A stretch of DNA of 64,000 bases from Dipteris shenzhenensis (Eukaryota; Polypodiophyta; Polypodiopsida; Gleicheniales): the NCBI GenBank assembly GCA_047967505.1, contig CM106540.1, one strand, 5' to 3'. The translations under genes were made by a program, and so were the position numbers. Numbering within the stretch: the stretch's first letter is position 1; every line of letters begins with the position of its first letter. The notes under the pieces are model-generated. The model was not told the DNA's origin. It saw nothing but the letters and a program-made list of their open reading frames with translations, and ran no database searches. Below, piece after piece: positions 23,307 through 34,247 of this stretch.

Positions 23307-24480
23307 TGTGGACATACGTACCTTCTACTATAGTCTTCTATGGATAGAAAATATTTTGTGTTGAGGCACTGCTCACCACATTGTGGTTTTGTGTACTCTT
23401 TGTGGTCATGACATGTTTGCATGGGTCTTTCGCTCTGCTATAGTTTTGCACTGCCATTTTGTGGCTATATACTGCACCTCAAATTGTCACTATGTGAATG
23501 GTGCAATTGTCTACATGGTGTAATTTTTGACCGTTTTGTCATTTTATAATATAGCTCGGTTTGGTAAATGTGTTTTAAACATATAACAATGAAAGATTCC
23601 CTGACATTTTTAACTACTGGTTTTATCTTTTTGCCCCTTCACCTTGATCAAGTTGTATCTCTTGATCCACAAAGAATTTGAGGGTGCTCCAAAAAGGAAA
23701 ACCGATCATTTTTTTTAGCTCTACGCGTTATCACCTCACATGTAGGTTTTGACACTTGTATGACAAAAAATTTTATCCTTGAAATCTAGTACCACTTCTC
23801 TTGCGTATTGAAACCTCTTCATCAATAATCTAACCCCAGCACATTAAAAAGGACACTGAAAAGAAACTAATTTTTTCTTTTCATCACTTGATAGTGGTTG
23901 GTCTGGCTCTAAATTAGTGTAGATTAGTTTATCCATAGAGGAGACAACTCCAATCAACCAATTGAAACCATGCCCTAAAATTCCCAAATAGTTCCTACAG
24001 ACCCTTCGATCACATGCGGTTTCACATCATAACATGTCCTAAAACTTGACCACCTATAGATCAATGATGAGTAAATTTAGAGTGTTCAGAGGTATTGGCA
24101 GATTGTTTAGTGGTTGGGTAGATTGCATGTCATTTCATTTTGCACTCACATTCCTTTAGTATAAAGCCTTATTGGCTATTTTTTGGCATTTATGCACATT
24201 ATTTTGAGCCTTGATACATCAGCTACCTATCATATGTGAACTAGCTGCATTTTGTCTCCTTCAGTCCTCTTCCCATATGGATAGGAGCTACCCCTTCTGG
24301 TAATCTGTCACCAAAGAGGGTTGCGATGCCCTCTAGAGAAGATATTAGGAAATCGGCAAGTTCAAGTGGGCCTACATCATCAGTGCCAAAACTTGCTTCA
24401 CCTTGGGAAAAAGCTATCTCCGGTTCCAACTCTTAGAGAGAGTACATGTGAGATGAGAGCCAAGGAAACAAACATTCAAA
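23307..24480. other. intergenic, no gene recognised
   Basis: AT-rich, no long ORF, no repeat structure or RNA gene seen. It may include the 3' end of the SWIM-bearing element, but no terminal repeat was found. Confidence 0.4.
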
Positions 24481-24482
24481 GT

Positions 24483-24487
<5 letters not shown>

Positions 24488-24527
<40 letters not shown>

Positions 24528-24635
24528 TGTGGAGGGAGAGAGATATAGAGAGAGGGGGGGCAAGGAAGGGAGGCAGTGAGGGAGGGAGGGAGAGAGGGAG
24601 AGGGAGAGGGAGAGGGAGAGGGAGAGGGAGAGAGA

Positions 24636-24682
<47 letters not shown>

Positions 24683-24862
24683 GGTGAAAGGGGGATGAGT
24701 GGATAGAGGGAGTTGAGAAGAAGAGAGAGTACATGTGCATTAGAGAGAGGAAAGCATGCATTCAAAGAGAGGAGAGAGAGAGAGAAGAGAGAAGAGAGAG
24801 AGAGAGAAGAGAGAAGAGAGAAGAGAGAGAGAGAGAGACAAGAGAGAGAGAGTACGCTCGCC
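24488..24862. repeat. GA microsatellite, compound
   Basis: (GA)n, GGGAGA and AGAGAAG runs, with a G run at 24672-24684. Purine-rich on the + strand. Long ORFs on either strand here are simple-repeat translations. Confidence 0.9.
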
Positions 24863-25263
24863 ATTTTTTTGGCAATCTTGCCAAAATATGCTCGCCAAAA
24901 AACATCCCCCAAGGATGCTACTTTGTCTAACAATGTAGATGTGCCAGGAAGAGTTTTGGTAGGAAGCAACATGGGATACCATCGTGATCATGGCTTTCCT
25001 GATCTTATGACAATAGGCCAAGTTGAGGTGGGAACATTATGAAAAGCTTTGGATCTGCTCTGTAGTGCAAGCTTCAAGAGAATTAAAAGGAACATATCCT
25101 TGTTGTTTGTAGGCATGCTTTTACAACATTCAGTGTGACTGAATCATATGCTGGTGAATGACTGTAGGTTAATATCTTGGAGTCTCCTAGGAGGGATGAA
25201 TTCAAACAAAGATTCTCAACTCCCCTCTATCTCCTCGTCCCTTTTCACACCCTCAATCTTCAC

Positions 25264-25264
<1 letters not shown>

Positions 25265-25347
<83 letters not shown>

Positions 25348-25503
25348 CCCCCTCTCATACCCTCTCTCTTCACATGCTCTCCCTCCCTCCATGAGTCTAT
25401 CCCTCCACACACCTCTCTCTATCCACCTCTCTTTGAATGTCTATTTTCCTTGCTCTCATCTCACTTTCGCCCTCCTCAACTCCCCTTTATCTCATCATCC
25501 CCT

Positions 25504-25551
<48 letters not shown>

Positions 25552-25665
25552 AATCTCCCCTCCTAAACCCCTCCCCAATCTCCCCTCCTACTCCCCCCCC
25601 TCTCTATCTCTCTCCTCCCCCCTCCCTCCCTCCCCCCCCCCCCCCCCACACACACACACACACCT
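25265..25665. repeat. CT microsatellites with a C run and CA repeat
   Basis: (CT)n at 25268-25345 and 25509-25550, a C run at about 25632-25648, then (CA)n to 25663. These are polypyrimidine on the + strand, the opposite polarity to the tract at 24.5 kb. Confidence 0.9.
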
Positions 25666-25865
25666 TATTCCCATAAGCTTTTATGTGTCCCTAGTGGCCT
25701 TGGATATATTGTTTTGATTTCCCCTCTCTGTCTCATCCCTCCAAGGACCTTTTGGGGGAACAAAGGTATGCATGGCTAGGAGATGGGGGAATGGGGATCT
25801 CCTGCACGTGACAGTGTCCTTGGGACACATGGGAGCCATGCAAGCTATGAACAAGCATGGTTATA

Positions 25866-26061
25866 CATTTCATCCTACCAAATGAAAGCAATCCAAGTAA
25901 GTTTTCCTTCTTAAACATTTTCACCAACAACCCAAAAAAACCACACCCAGAAAAATTTAATTTATAGTGTTAAAAGAACTACCATGTGGCATTTGAATTG
26001 TCAAAATGCCATGTGGCAAGTTTTTTTCAGGTGTCAAGTTTTTTCCAACCATCAAAATGTT

Positions 26062-26104
<43 letters not shown>

Positions 26105-26117
26105 ATTATGGGCTGGT

Positions 26118-26182
<65 letters not shown>

Positions 26183-26410
26183 GATTATGGGCTAGGGCAG
26201 AGAGAGATTTCATCCTACCAAGTGAAAGCAATCCAAGTAAGTTTTCCTTCTTAAACATTTTCACCAACAACCCAAAAAAACCACACCCAGAAAAATTTAA
26301 TTTATAGTAGTTAAAAGAACTACCATGTGGCATTTGAATCGTGAAAATGCCATGTGGCAAGTTTTTTTCAGGTGTCAAGTTTTTTCCAAATGTCAAAATG
26401 TTGAGATAGA
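25866..26410. repeat. direct duplication of ~200 bp separated by GA repeats
   Basis: Segment 25866-26068, starting TTTCATCCTACCAA, recurs at 26208-26410 with few changes (period about 342 bp). Each copy holds an imperfect inverted repeat around ATGTGGCATTTGAA and AAAATGCCATGTGGCA (25983-26015; 26325-26357) and ends in GA repeats. Slippage or unequal exchange at the flanking (GA)n tracts is the simplest origin. Confidence 0.8.
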
Positions 26411-26496
26411 GAGAGATAGAGAGAGAGAGAGAGAGTAGGATTATGGGCTGCGGCACAGAGAGAGAGAGAAAGAGAGAGAGTAGGATTATGGGCTGG

Positions 26497-26566
<70 letters not shown>
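26066..26566. repeat. GA microsatellite blocks
   Basis: (GA)n runs at about 26066-26100, 26121-26179, 26404-26434 and 26498-26566, separated by copies of a GTAGGATTATGGGCTG phrase. A CA-rich stretch follows to 26624. The protein-like frames are repeat artefacts. Confidence 0.9.
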
Positions 26567-26568
<2 letters not shown>

Positions 26569-26724
26569 ATGTGTATGGACGTACACACATGCACGCACAT
26601 ATGCATACACACAGACACACACACCTCTTTCAAATGCTCTTGCATCATCATTCCCATACATGCGCCTCAAACTTTGTAGCTTGAAATAGACCTTTAATTT
26701 GTTTCCAAATTCCAAATTTGAACA

Positions 26725-27022
26725 CAAGAGTAGAAAGATCTTGAAATTTGGAGTAAGTTTCCTTTTTGGACTGCCTCAATTTGAGCTATGCATCAAAAGT
26801 TATGAAAATATAAAATAATATATATATATTTTTTAAAGGAGGCCACGTGGCATTTCAATGGCCAAAATGCCACGTGGCCTCTTTTTTTTTGGGGGGGGGC
26901 CCTTTCCACATATACATAGCCAAATCTTTGAAGGGTCATAACTTTTGATGCATAGCTCGGATTGAGGTGGCCAAAAAGGAAATTTACTCAAAATTTCAAG
27001 ATCTTTCTGCTTGTGCAATCAT
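26725..27022. mobile_element. foldback element with central G-box hairpin
   Basis: Arms at about 26725-26813 and 26930-27020 are inverted copies: AAAGATCTTGAAATTT pairs with AAATTTCAAGATCTTT, TTTCCTTTTTGG with CCAAAAAGGAAA, and GAGCTATGCATCAAAAGTT with AACTTTTGATGCATAGCTC. At the centre is a perfect hairpin of 16-bp arms (26840-26855 and 26865-26880) with a CACGTG G-box in each arm. The related weaker hairpins at 25983 and 26325 suggest one family. No coding capacity and no clear target duplication. Confidence 0.7.
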
Positions 27023-27261
27023 AGTTGAGATTTGAAAAAAATAAGGGATCCTTTTTAAACTATTGTTAGCCACACATTCTGCCCAAGATTAATGCCAAGT
27101 AGAGGGGGTTCTGCTATCCTTGGTCCTTGGAAACTCGGGAAAGTCCTTCACTGCAACATAGTTCTATTGATAAAAAATGCTGAAGGTGGCTGGTAAATTA
27201 CCCTGGGATGCCAAATCTAGAAATCCAAAGAGGACCCTATGCCATGGAAGTTGCTAATATT

Positions 27262-27550
27262 TGTTGGTGAACTGAAAGGAAAGCATGGAGTGAATACAAA
27301 CTGAGAATTCTTGCTTATGGAATGAAGAAAGGTGAGATCCTTAAGTAGGCACCTCTTACATGATCACTGACATCACTGATGACCTCTGAGCTCCACAATC
27401 ATCTCCTCAATCTGCTCCTAGATTCTCTCAATCATCCTATGTGGCTTCTACCACCACCTAACAGTGCTTATGGGCACCTAACTGTGCCTCTAGCACACAC
27501 ACATTGAAACCAAGGTGTGCCTGGGGCATACACCTTGAGATATCCCATCA
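27262..27550 (-). repeat. 3' LTR of B'
   Basis: Left-hand LTR in window order. The adjacent C-run (27551-27560) is the complement of the polypurine tract. Related to the LTRs of element B (32319, 34248), with noticeable divergence. Confidence 0.9.
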
Positions 27551-27660
27551 TACCCCCCCTCAAGGGAATGCCTCAGGCTATGTCAAGGATACATCTAGTC
27601 TCATAGTTTCTCATGCCATCTCATGGTGGTCAAGGATAAATCTATCACAATAAGACAAAG

Positions 27661-27966
27661 CGCCCACAGACACGCACACAGATGCATTTACTGAACTTAA
27701 AAAAAAACTTACAGGTGCGTCTAGAGACCTGCATCTAACAACATGTCTATATAGCAGACAGACGCGCGTATAGACGTACATCTAGATGCCTAAATAGATG
27801 CTCTGCTAAAAAAATTAAAAAATAGATAGACGCATCATTAAATGCGTGTATAGATGCATTTATAAACAGTCTTATAAACGGTTTTATAGACATGCAAATA
27901 GACGCTCCCCGAACAGACAGACGCGTATATAGATGCGTTTATAGACACACTGATAGACACGCTACA
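27661..27966. repeat. left subterminal repeat array of CACTA A
   Basis: Dozens of short, partly inverted motifs of the type AGACGCG, AGATGCG and TATAGA(C/T)G, e.g. GACGCGTATATAGATGCG near 27921. In characterised CACTA elements such arrays bind the TNPA-type protein. Here that role is inferred. Confidence 0.75.
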
Positions 27967-28278
27967 TAATATTTTTTTTTAAATTTATAGAATGTTGTGT
28001 ATGTTGTGTATCTATATAGTTACAGGAATCCCATTTCCACATTGTGTAATTCAATTCTTACAACCAACCACATTTTAATTACAATTCCAAATAGAACATT
28101 ACAACTCCAAAACGCAATAAAATTAAAAGCTCAAAAAGTGCTTGTATGTACATATAGCAAAGCTAAGCCACATCATGTGGCTTCAAGTACAAAAAGTAAG
28201 AGGAGTGTATATACAAGAGGCACAAAGCCAAGCCAGTGGCTTTAAGTACAAAAAAAGTAGCTAGCACTACTTCTATGA

Positions 28279-29736
28279 CTAATCTATGTTCTCCATGTCC
28301 TCGCTCCCTTCCACGCTCCCTTCTGTGCTCCCTTCTATGCTCCCTTCTCCGCCTCCTTCCTCGTCTTCTTCCTCGTCTTCTTGTGTAGGGACCTGTAAAC
28401 AAGGGACAACATATATCAATGTATGAAAAATCAAATCTTTACTTATAATATTGACATTATTTAATTACTTTCAAATACCTCGGAGGCCGCTCCAGTAGCC
28501 CAAATATACTGCTCCTCAGTAATTAACCCATCATGATAGAAGTGCTTCTATGTATCTCCTTTGTGATGATGGCAACTGTGGTAGGATGTCTCGATAGGAG
28601 TAGGGTATCTGCCCACGATCTCAAGTTACAAGACGACACAATTTGCGGAGGGGTTAGTACAAAGAAACAACCTCCTAATAAACTACATAAGCAATATAAT
28701 TTGAGATCGATACTTACAAATTGGGCCTCCCATGATTCAACACCCCCTGCTCCAAAATGCACGCTTCCATATTGCTCCATCTGAATCCTTCGTGCCTCCA
28801 CGTGCTACAGACTAGGGTCCTCCCTCACTGACTTCATTGCTTTCTTCCACTCATGCTTGTGGGTGGTGTGGGGTGGGCCCCTTGGTGGTTGACCTCCCTC
28901 AAGCCTGGCAAGCTCCGCTAGTGCCTGCCTCTTAAGTGAAGATCTTTTATTGCCAAGTATCGTAACAATCTTTGACTTAGCCCATTAATCTGTGAATTGA
29001 CGATTGGGGGGTTAGGATACCTAGAGCGAACAGCAGCGAGGGTCTCATCAGCCAACCTCTTTGGATGGTCTTTGTAGTGGATAAAGCAATCTCTATAATT
29101 GTTAGCAATTATAGAGTGCATGAAGGCCATGATGTCCTTCCCCCATGCATCCATCAAGATGCCTCTTGTTTGAGTGATGTCATAGAAGATTGTACCATCA
29201 CCTAGAGGCATGTCCAAATCATCTGAATCATCATCGTCCCCACCACCACCCCTCCCAAAGCACTGTTCCATGCATCCCCCATTGCTCTCCCTACTACTAT
29301 GCCTGCTACCGTGTTGTGTCAAGCTAGTATGCTGGCCACTCGTAGCTGGAGACTGCACGAGACTATGTGGACCACTTGTAGCTGGAGAACCAAGTCTCGA
29401 CTGCACAAGAGTACGCCGACGGCTCTGTGAGACAGAAGGACCTCCTAACGGCATGGGTAAAGGGGCATAAGATGGCATGGGGGAAGGGGCATAAGATGGC
29501 ATGGGAGAAGGGCCTTGGCTGTGTAGCCAGTTGGGATGTGCTGACTCCGCTGGGGTAATCTCAACTGGTGTGGGGTGGTTTGGAGTCTGGAGTGCCGACT
29601 CCTTGGGGGTGTTCAGAGTACCCGTCATATAATCGTATAACTCCGCAGGACTAGGAGGGTGCCCTAAAAGGTTATATAAGTCCCTAAAAATAGACTCCCG
29701 GAGATCAGGTGAGCCCGAAGAGCTTCTTGGCCACAT
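28279..29736 (-). pseudogene. Ptta/TNPA-like CACTA accessory gene, three exons, mutated
   Basis: Exon 1 starts at 29736 (MWPRSSSGSPDLRESIF), has a Pro/Ser-rich N-terminal part and an acidic GGGDDDDSDDLDMPLGDG stretch, and after a frameshift near 28985 continues to a GTAAGT donor at 28718/28717. Exon 2 (28619-28479) fits an AG acceptor at 28621-28620 and contains KHFYHDGLITEEQYIWA. Exon 3 (28392-28279) gives an acidic, repeat-rich tail (EGSIEGSTEGSVEGS) and stop. Phases agree across both introns. Stops at about 28808 and 28550 and the frameshift disable it. The C-terminal half resembles Transposase_24 (Ptta/En/Spm) proteins. A purine-rich intron consensus at 29743-29760 suggests more exon upstream. 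Confidence 0.6.
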
Positions 29737-29819
29737 GATGAACTGGAAAAAAGAAAAAAAGATGATTACTGATGAGCTGAGAAGAAAGGGGAAGGGAAGA
29801 AAAGATTACTGTCGAAAAA

Positions 29820-30012
29820 GATTACTGTCGGAGCATGTCTATAGACGCATCTAAGAAGCACGTCTATTTTTGTGTATAACAACACGTCTATAGATGTGGC
29901 TGTCTATGTCTGCAAACAGTCTAGATGCACCTGTAGAAGTGGTTTTAGACGCGCTTTGAGATGTGTCTATAGACGTGCTCCGATAGATGGACTATTCTAA
30001 AAAGTAGAAAAG
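29820..30012. repeat. internal array of CACTA motif repeats
   Basis: Same AGACGCG/AGATGTG-type motifs as the termini, located between the two divergent genes. It could serve as their shared regulatory region. A related segment marks the start of the second partial copy at 53463. Confidence 0.6.
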
Positions 30013-30129
30013 GACATGCGCCCGATACAAAAACGTAACACTGATACCAAAATCATTCATTTCTTGGATACAACAAAGGACAAATCCAAAGAGAGCAACT
30101 TCCAAAAAAGATCAACGTTAAAGAGACTT

Positions 30130-30284
30130 ACCTTGGATAGAGGTATGGAAGCTTCTTCTCCTTCTTCAAAGTTGCTTCTCTTCCTTGTTCATGCTCTTCT
30201 CCTGTAAGCCTAGAAGTAAGTGTGGGTGCCTTCCTCTTAAGTGTAAGCTTGGAAGTAAGTGTGAGTGCCTTCCTCTTAAGCATC
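30130..30284 (-). other. possible 5' exon of the minus-strand CACTA gene
   Basis: A minus-strand frame from ATG near 30284 contains a direct repeat (LKRKAPTLTS twice) and a basic tail ending at a GTAAG-type donor (30132-30128). The same arrangement is kept at 53629-53777, which suggests selection or recent ancestry. Its splice phase does not obviously fit the next exon, so the call is tentative. Confidence 0.3.
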
Positions 30285-30389
30285 GAAACTGTGGATCTAT
30301 TAATAGCAAAGCAAGAAAGCCACGTGAAGTATAAGTAATGTGAAGAAAAGCAAAGTGAGCGAGCTAAAAGCAGATTTGAAAAACACATC

Positions 30390-30535
30390 TATAAGCACAT
30401 TTAATAGCGCATCTAAATATGCGTGTAATTACGCATCTACATACACAGAGTAGACGCGGTTTTAGATGTGCCTATAGATGCACACCACAGAATAGACAGA
30501 CACGGTTTTAGATGCATCTTTAGACGTGCCACAGA
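30390..30535. repeat. second internal motif array, 5' of TNP2
   Basis: AGACGCGG, AGATGTGC and related motifs immediately upstream of the TNP2 first exon. Copies of this block lie at 52120-52310 and 53880-54062. Confidence 0.6.
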
Positions 30536-32318
30536 GTTTTAAAATTAAATATTTGAAGAAAAGCAAATTTTTTTGGGTTGTTTGTTTGTAGGAGGTCTTC
30601 ATCTTCAACAAGTAGCTCCAACGGGGACGAATCCCTCCATATCCACCATCGCAAAATGTGGTTGGAGAAAAAAATCAAATGTATGTGTGATCGATGTCGA
30701 GGAAACATGTATCGTGCATGCAAGATTACACTCAATCACATCTCAAAGTATGGAGAATGGGATGTGACCATAAACATGGTAAGTGTTAAAGAGTTAAGGT
30801 TGATTGAGATACCTATGGGTGTTCATATGTTTGAGTTATGATCCCATTTTAATTTGATATAGGATGCAGTGCCACACCCGCATATGTTGCCCTATGCTCG
30901 CCATGAGGAGGCGAAGCATCAGCAATATAAGGTGGGATCTTTAGGAGGGACTGTTACAGGTGCATGGAGTGATGGTGATAGTAGCCCTCTGCCATTATTT
31001 CATGAAGCCATGGAGGAGGAGGTGTTTGATGATATGGTGCAGGATTTATACGTCCATCAATCTAAAGGGAGGGATGATAGCATGGAGCAAGACGATCTTT
31101 TTACTGCAGCATCAACTCCACTGTTTGAGGGGTGCACTTTCTCTGTTCTACATGCCTCCCTTGAGTTACTAAACTTGCAAACCATCTATGGATGGAGCAA
31201 TGCAAGTTTGAATGCATTACTCAAGTAAGCTTTAAAGTCTATTTTGCAAACATGGTGAATTATGCTAGTGGGTCAATTGCTCGAATGCTTTTCCTCATTT
31301 ATGGTCTTCACGTGCAGGCTATTGTGTAAAATGCTTCCAAGGGAGAATAAATTACCTACCTCAAGAGATATGGCAAGGCAACATGTGACCTCTCTTGGAG
31401 GATTAGATTACAAGTGCATCCATGCATGCGTCAATGATTGCATTTTGTTTTGTGGACTACATAAGGATGCAAGAGAGTGCCCTACTTGTGGAGAGGCAAG
31501 ATATAGAGTAGATCTCAAAACTTTGGACATGCCTCGTAAGGTTCTGCGACATTTTCCCATAATCCCTCGCATCCAACATATGTTCAAGTGCAAATGCATT
31601 GCAGGGCAAGAAAAGAGGTGTAGAGCAATTATATGGCTTTAAATCTCATGATTGGCACAAGATGCTCCAAGTAAGTATTTTATGTGCATAATATCTTTTT
31701 CCTTCCAAATTTGTGAGTGAATAATTATAAGCAACTAATCAACCACCTCCTCGTGGGTTCAGTTCATACTACCTACTAGCATTTCTCGTAGTGCATCGAA
31801 GGACGTGAACGATTGTATTTACAAGATGGGCAAGCTTGTGAGGTACTTTACATGATACAAAATATGATGCGTATCAATGCTCCATGCAAGGTGTTCATAT
31901 TGCTAATATGGTGTACTTTTTCATTTCTAGGTATGTGAGCTCAAAGGAAATAGATCTCACCACGCTTGAGAATGCTCGAGTTATGTCAGTGGAGGTGGTT
32001 TGTTTAGTGAAGGAGACATTTCCTTGTTCTATTCTCACAAGCCAACTACATCTTATAGTGCATTTGGTGGATGAGATTGCTATATGCGGTACTATACATG
32101 CGCGATGGTTGTTCTTCCTCGAGCGCTTCATGAAGACCTTGAAGGGCTTCGTGAGACAAAATGCAAGACCCAAAGGTAGCATGGCCGAGGGTTGGTTGGT
32201 ACAAGAGTCACTTGTATATATTTTTGAGTTTCTTGTTGATGTGGATAGCTCTCTCCCATGACTATGGAGGGAGGATGAAGACCTAAGGATGACCTCTATT
32301 GTGCCTCAAGGGAAAGGA

Positions 32319-32616
32319 TGTTGGGATATCTCAAGGTGTATGCCTCAGGCACACCTTATGTTTCTATGTGTGAGTGCTAGAGGCACAGTTAGGTGCCCAC
32401 AAGCACAGTTAGGTGGTGGAAAAGCCACATAGGATGATTGAGTGAATCTAGGAGCAGATTGAGGAGATGATTGTGGAGCTTTGAGGTCATCAGTGATGTC
32501 AGTGAGCATGTATGAGGTGCCTACTTAAGGACCTCACTCTTCTTCATTCTACAACCAAGTAATGCAAGTATTCTGAGTTTGTGTCCACTCTTTGCTTTCC
32601 TTTCAGCCTTCCAACA
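32319..32616 (+). repeat. 5' LTR of B
   Basis: Starts TGTTGGGATATCTC, ends CCTTCCAACA, followed at once by the initiator-Met-tRNA primer site. No difference from the 3' LTR was noticed. Confidence 0.95.
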
Positions 32617-33470
32617 TGGTATCAGAGCCCTTTGATCCCCCTTGAGCCCATTTCTGCCACATCATCATCTTCTTCTTCATCTTCTTCTTCTCCATTTTCC
32701 TCTTTCTTCCCAAAATCTTTGAGAGCTTGGTTCTCCATCTACAAATGACCATTGCCCAAACCCTCTGAGCTGGAAACTCCTCTAGTATGGGCGAACTTCC
32801 ACCTGCAAGCAATTGAAGAAAAAACGTCTGTGGTGGCTGCCATTCTCCAAACAGCGAATTTCTTCTGTTGCTCAATACTCCCTGCTTGCTCCGCCATTGC
32901 CTGAGCCCTCTTAGGAGTAGATGGGCGACCTCAAGACGAAGATTTTGAGCCATTTTTCAGGTCATTTGGTTCAGTAACGAGGGAGAAATCGTCAAAACTC
33001 AGTTTCAGGCTGTAGCAACTCTCCCGGGCAAAAGTACGCACCATTTCGTCCAACCTCTGTGCTGGACCTTCTCTGGTATATGAGCTTTCTTTTGCTTCAG
33101 AAAGCCCTCTTTTCTTTGCTTTGAAGAGTGAGCTACAAGCCCTCCAAGTTCAGCTTTTCATTTTTGACAGTTTTGGACAAGTTTTGAAGATGATGCTACA
33201 TAAAATGCTACTCTAGCATTTCTGGTCTTTTGAAGTTTTCAATAACTTCACTACAAGTGTTGCTTCAGTTTTGTTTTGACTTGCTAGACCTGGTTTTGAT
33301 TGGAAAGTGTTTATTTCATTCACTCCTATGAAGCATGCAAAAGTAGCATCATTGTTTGAAAACTAGTCACTACTATTTGCTACATCAAGTGGCTATACTT
33401 TGGAAGTATTTCAGTTATTTTTGCCTTGTAAGAGAGAAGACACTACCCAATACTTGGGTTAGAGCCTCTC

Positions 33471-33872
33471 ATGGCTTGCTTATGCCAAATATGTGACAAG
33501 CCAAAACATAAAGCAATGTCTTGTTATGCTACAAAGGATGAAAATGCCAACCTGACTTCCTTGTTGAAGATTGCCAAAACAATGGTTGCCAAAAAGGAAG
33601 CAACTACAGAGATCTACCCTCTCATGGCACTTTTATTTGACTCCAAGTACAAGAAAAAGATGAAGCTCAGATACCTAAGATATGCTTCTCTACACAACTA
33701 TGGAGATGACAAGATAATTGTTCTCTTGAAGGATATGACTTTCAGATCCACTTGTTCTATCATAGTACCATCTTATAAGGCACTAGACACTGCCCATGTG
33801 GTAAGACCTTGCCTTGACATGGATATTTTGCCTCCACAAGATGAGGCATCCCATGAAGATTATGCATTTTAA
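33471..33872 (+). CDS. gag-like zinc-knuckle protein of B (133 codons)
   Basis: Intact ORF from ATG at 33471 to TAA. Residues 4-18 contain CQICDKPKHKAMSC, a CX2CX4HX4C knuckle; the last residues are EASHEDYAF, as in the protein of B'. Between them, residues 47-120 (33609-33830) are a segment absent from B', where only about 15 residues stand. The segment is Lys- and Leu-rich (KKKMKLRYLRYA) and unknown to me. Presumed role is RNA binding and packaging for a non-autonomous retroelement. It could also be the decayed end of a longer Gag, since no capsid fold is visible. Confidence 0.6.
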   Translation: MACLCQICDKPKHKAMSCYATKDENANLTSLLKIAKTMVAKKEATTEIYPLMALLFDSKYKKKMKLRYLRYASLHNYGDDKIIVLLKDMTFRSTCSIIVPSYKALDTAHVVRPCLDMDILPPQDEASHEDYAF

Positions 33873-34247
33873 ACTCATCTCTATGTATGCTCCAGATCTC
33901 TCTTTTTATGTCAAGGTACTCAGCCTGGATAGTCCTCCAAAATGAATGAAAATAAATTATTGTGTTGTGTGTGTTTGTAAACACCTCTGGTCACCTTATG
34001 ATGTAGGCCATGTGTATGTTTTGTTCCATGGTACCTCTTGCAGACATTGTGTGCATGTACATGCAAGGGAGATAACCATTGGAAGGTCTGTTTGTATCCC
34101 TTTCTGTTTACCTTACACCCAAGGGAACCCTTGCTAGCATGAGAACCTAGCCATAGATTAATCCTTGACCACCATGAGATGGCATGAGAAACTATGAGAC
34201 TAGATGTATCCTTGACATAGCCTGAGGCATTTCCTTGAGGGGGGGTT

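Noticed and set aside
24433-25717. ORFs of 93-189 codons in the GA/CT tracts
   Set aside because: Translations of (CT)n or (GA)n; no start context or domain.
28523-28801. Minus-strand 92-codon ORF as an independent gene
   Set aside because: It reads through an intron; the exon structure of the 28279-29736 gene explains both halves better.
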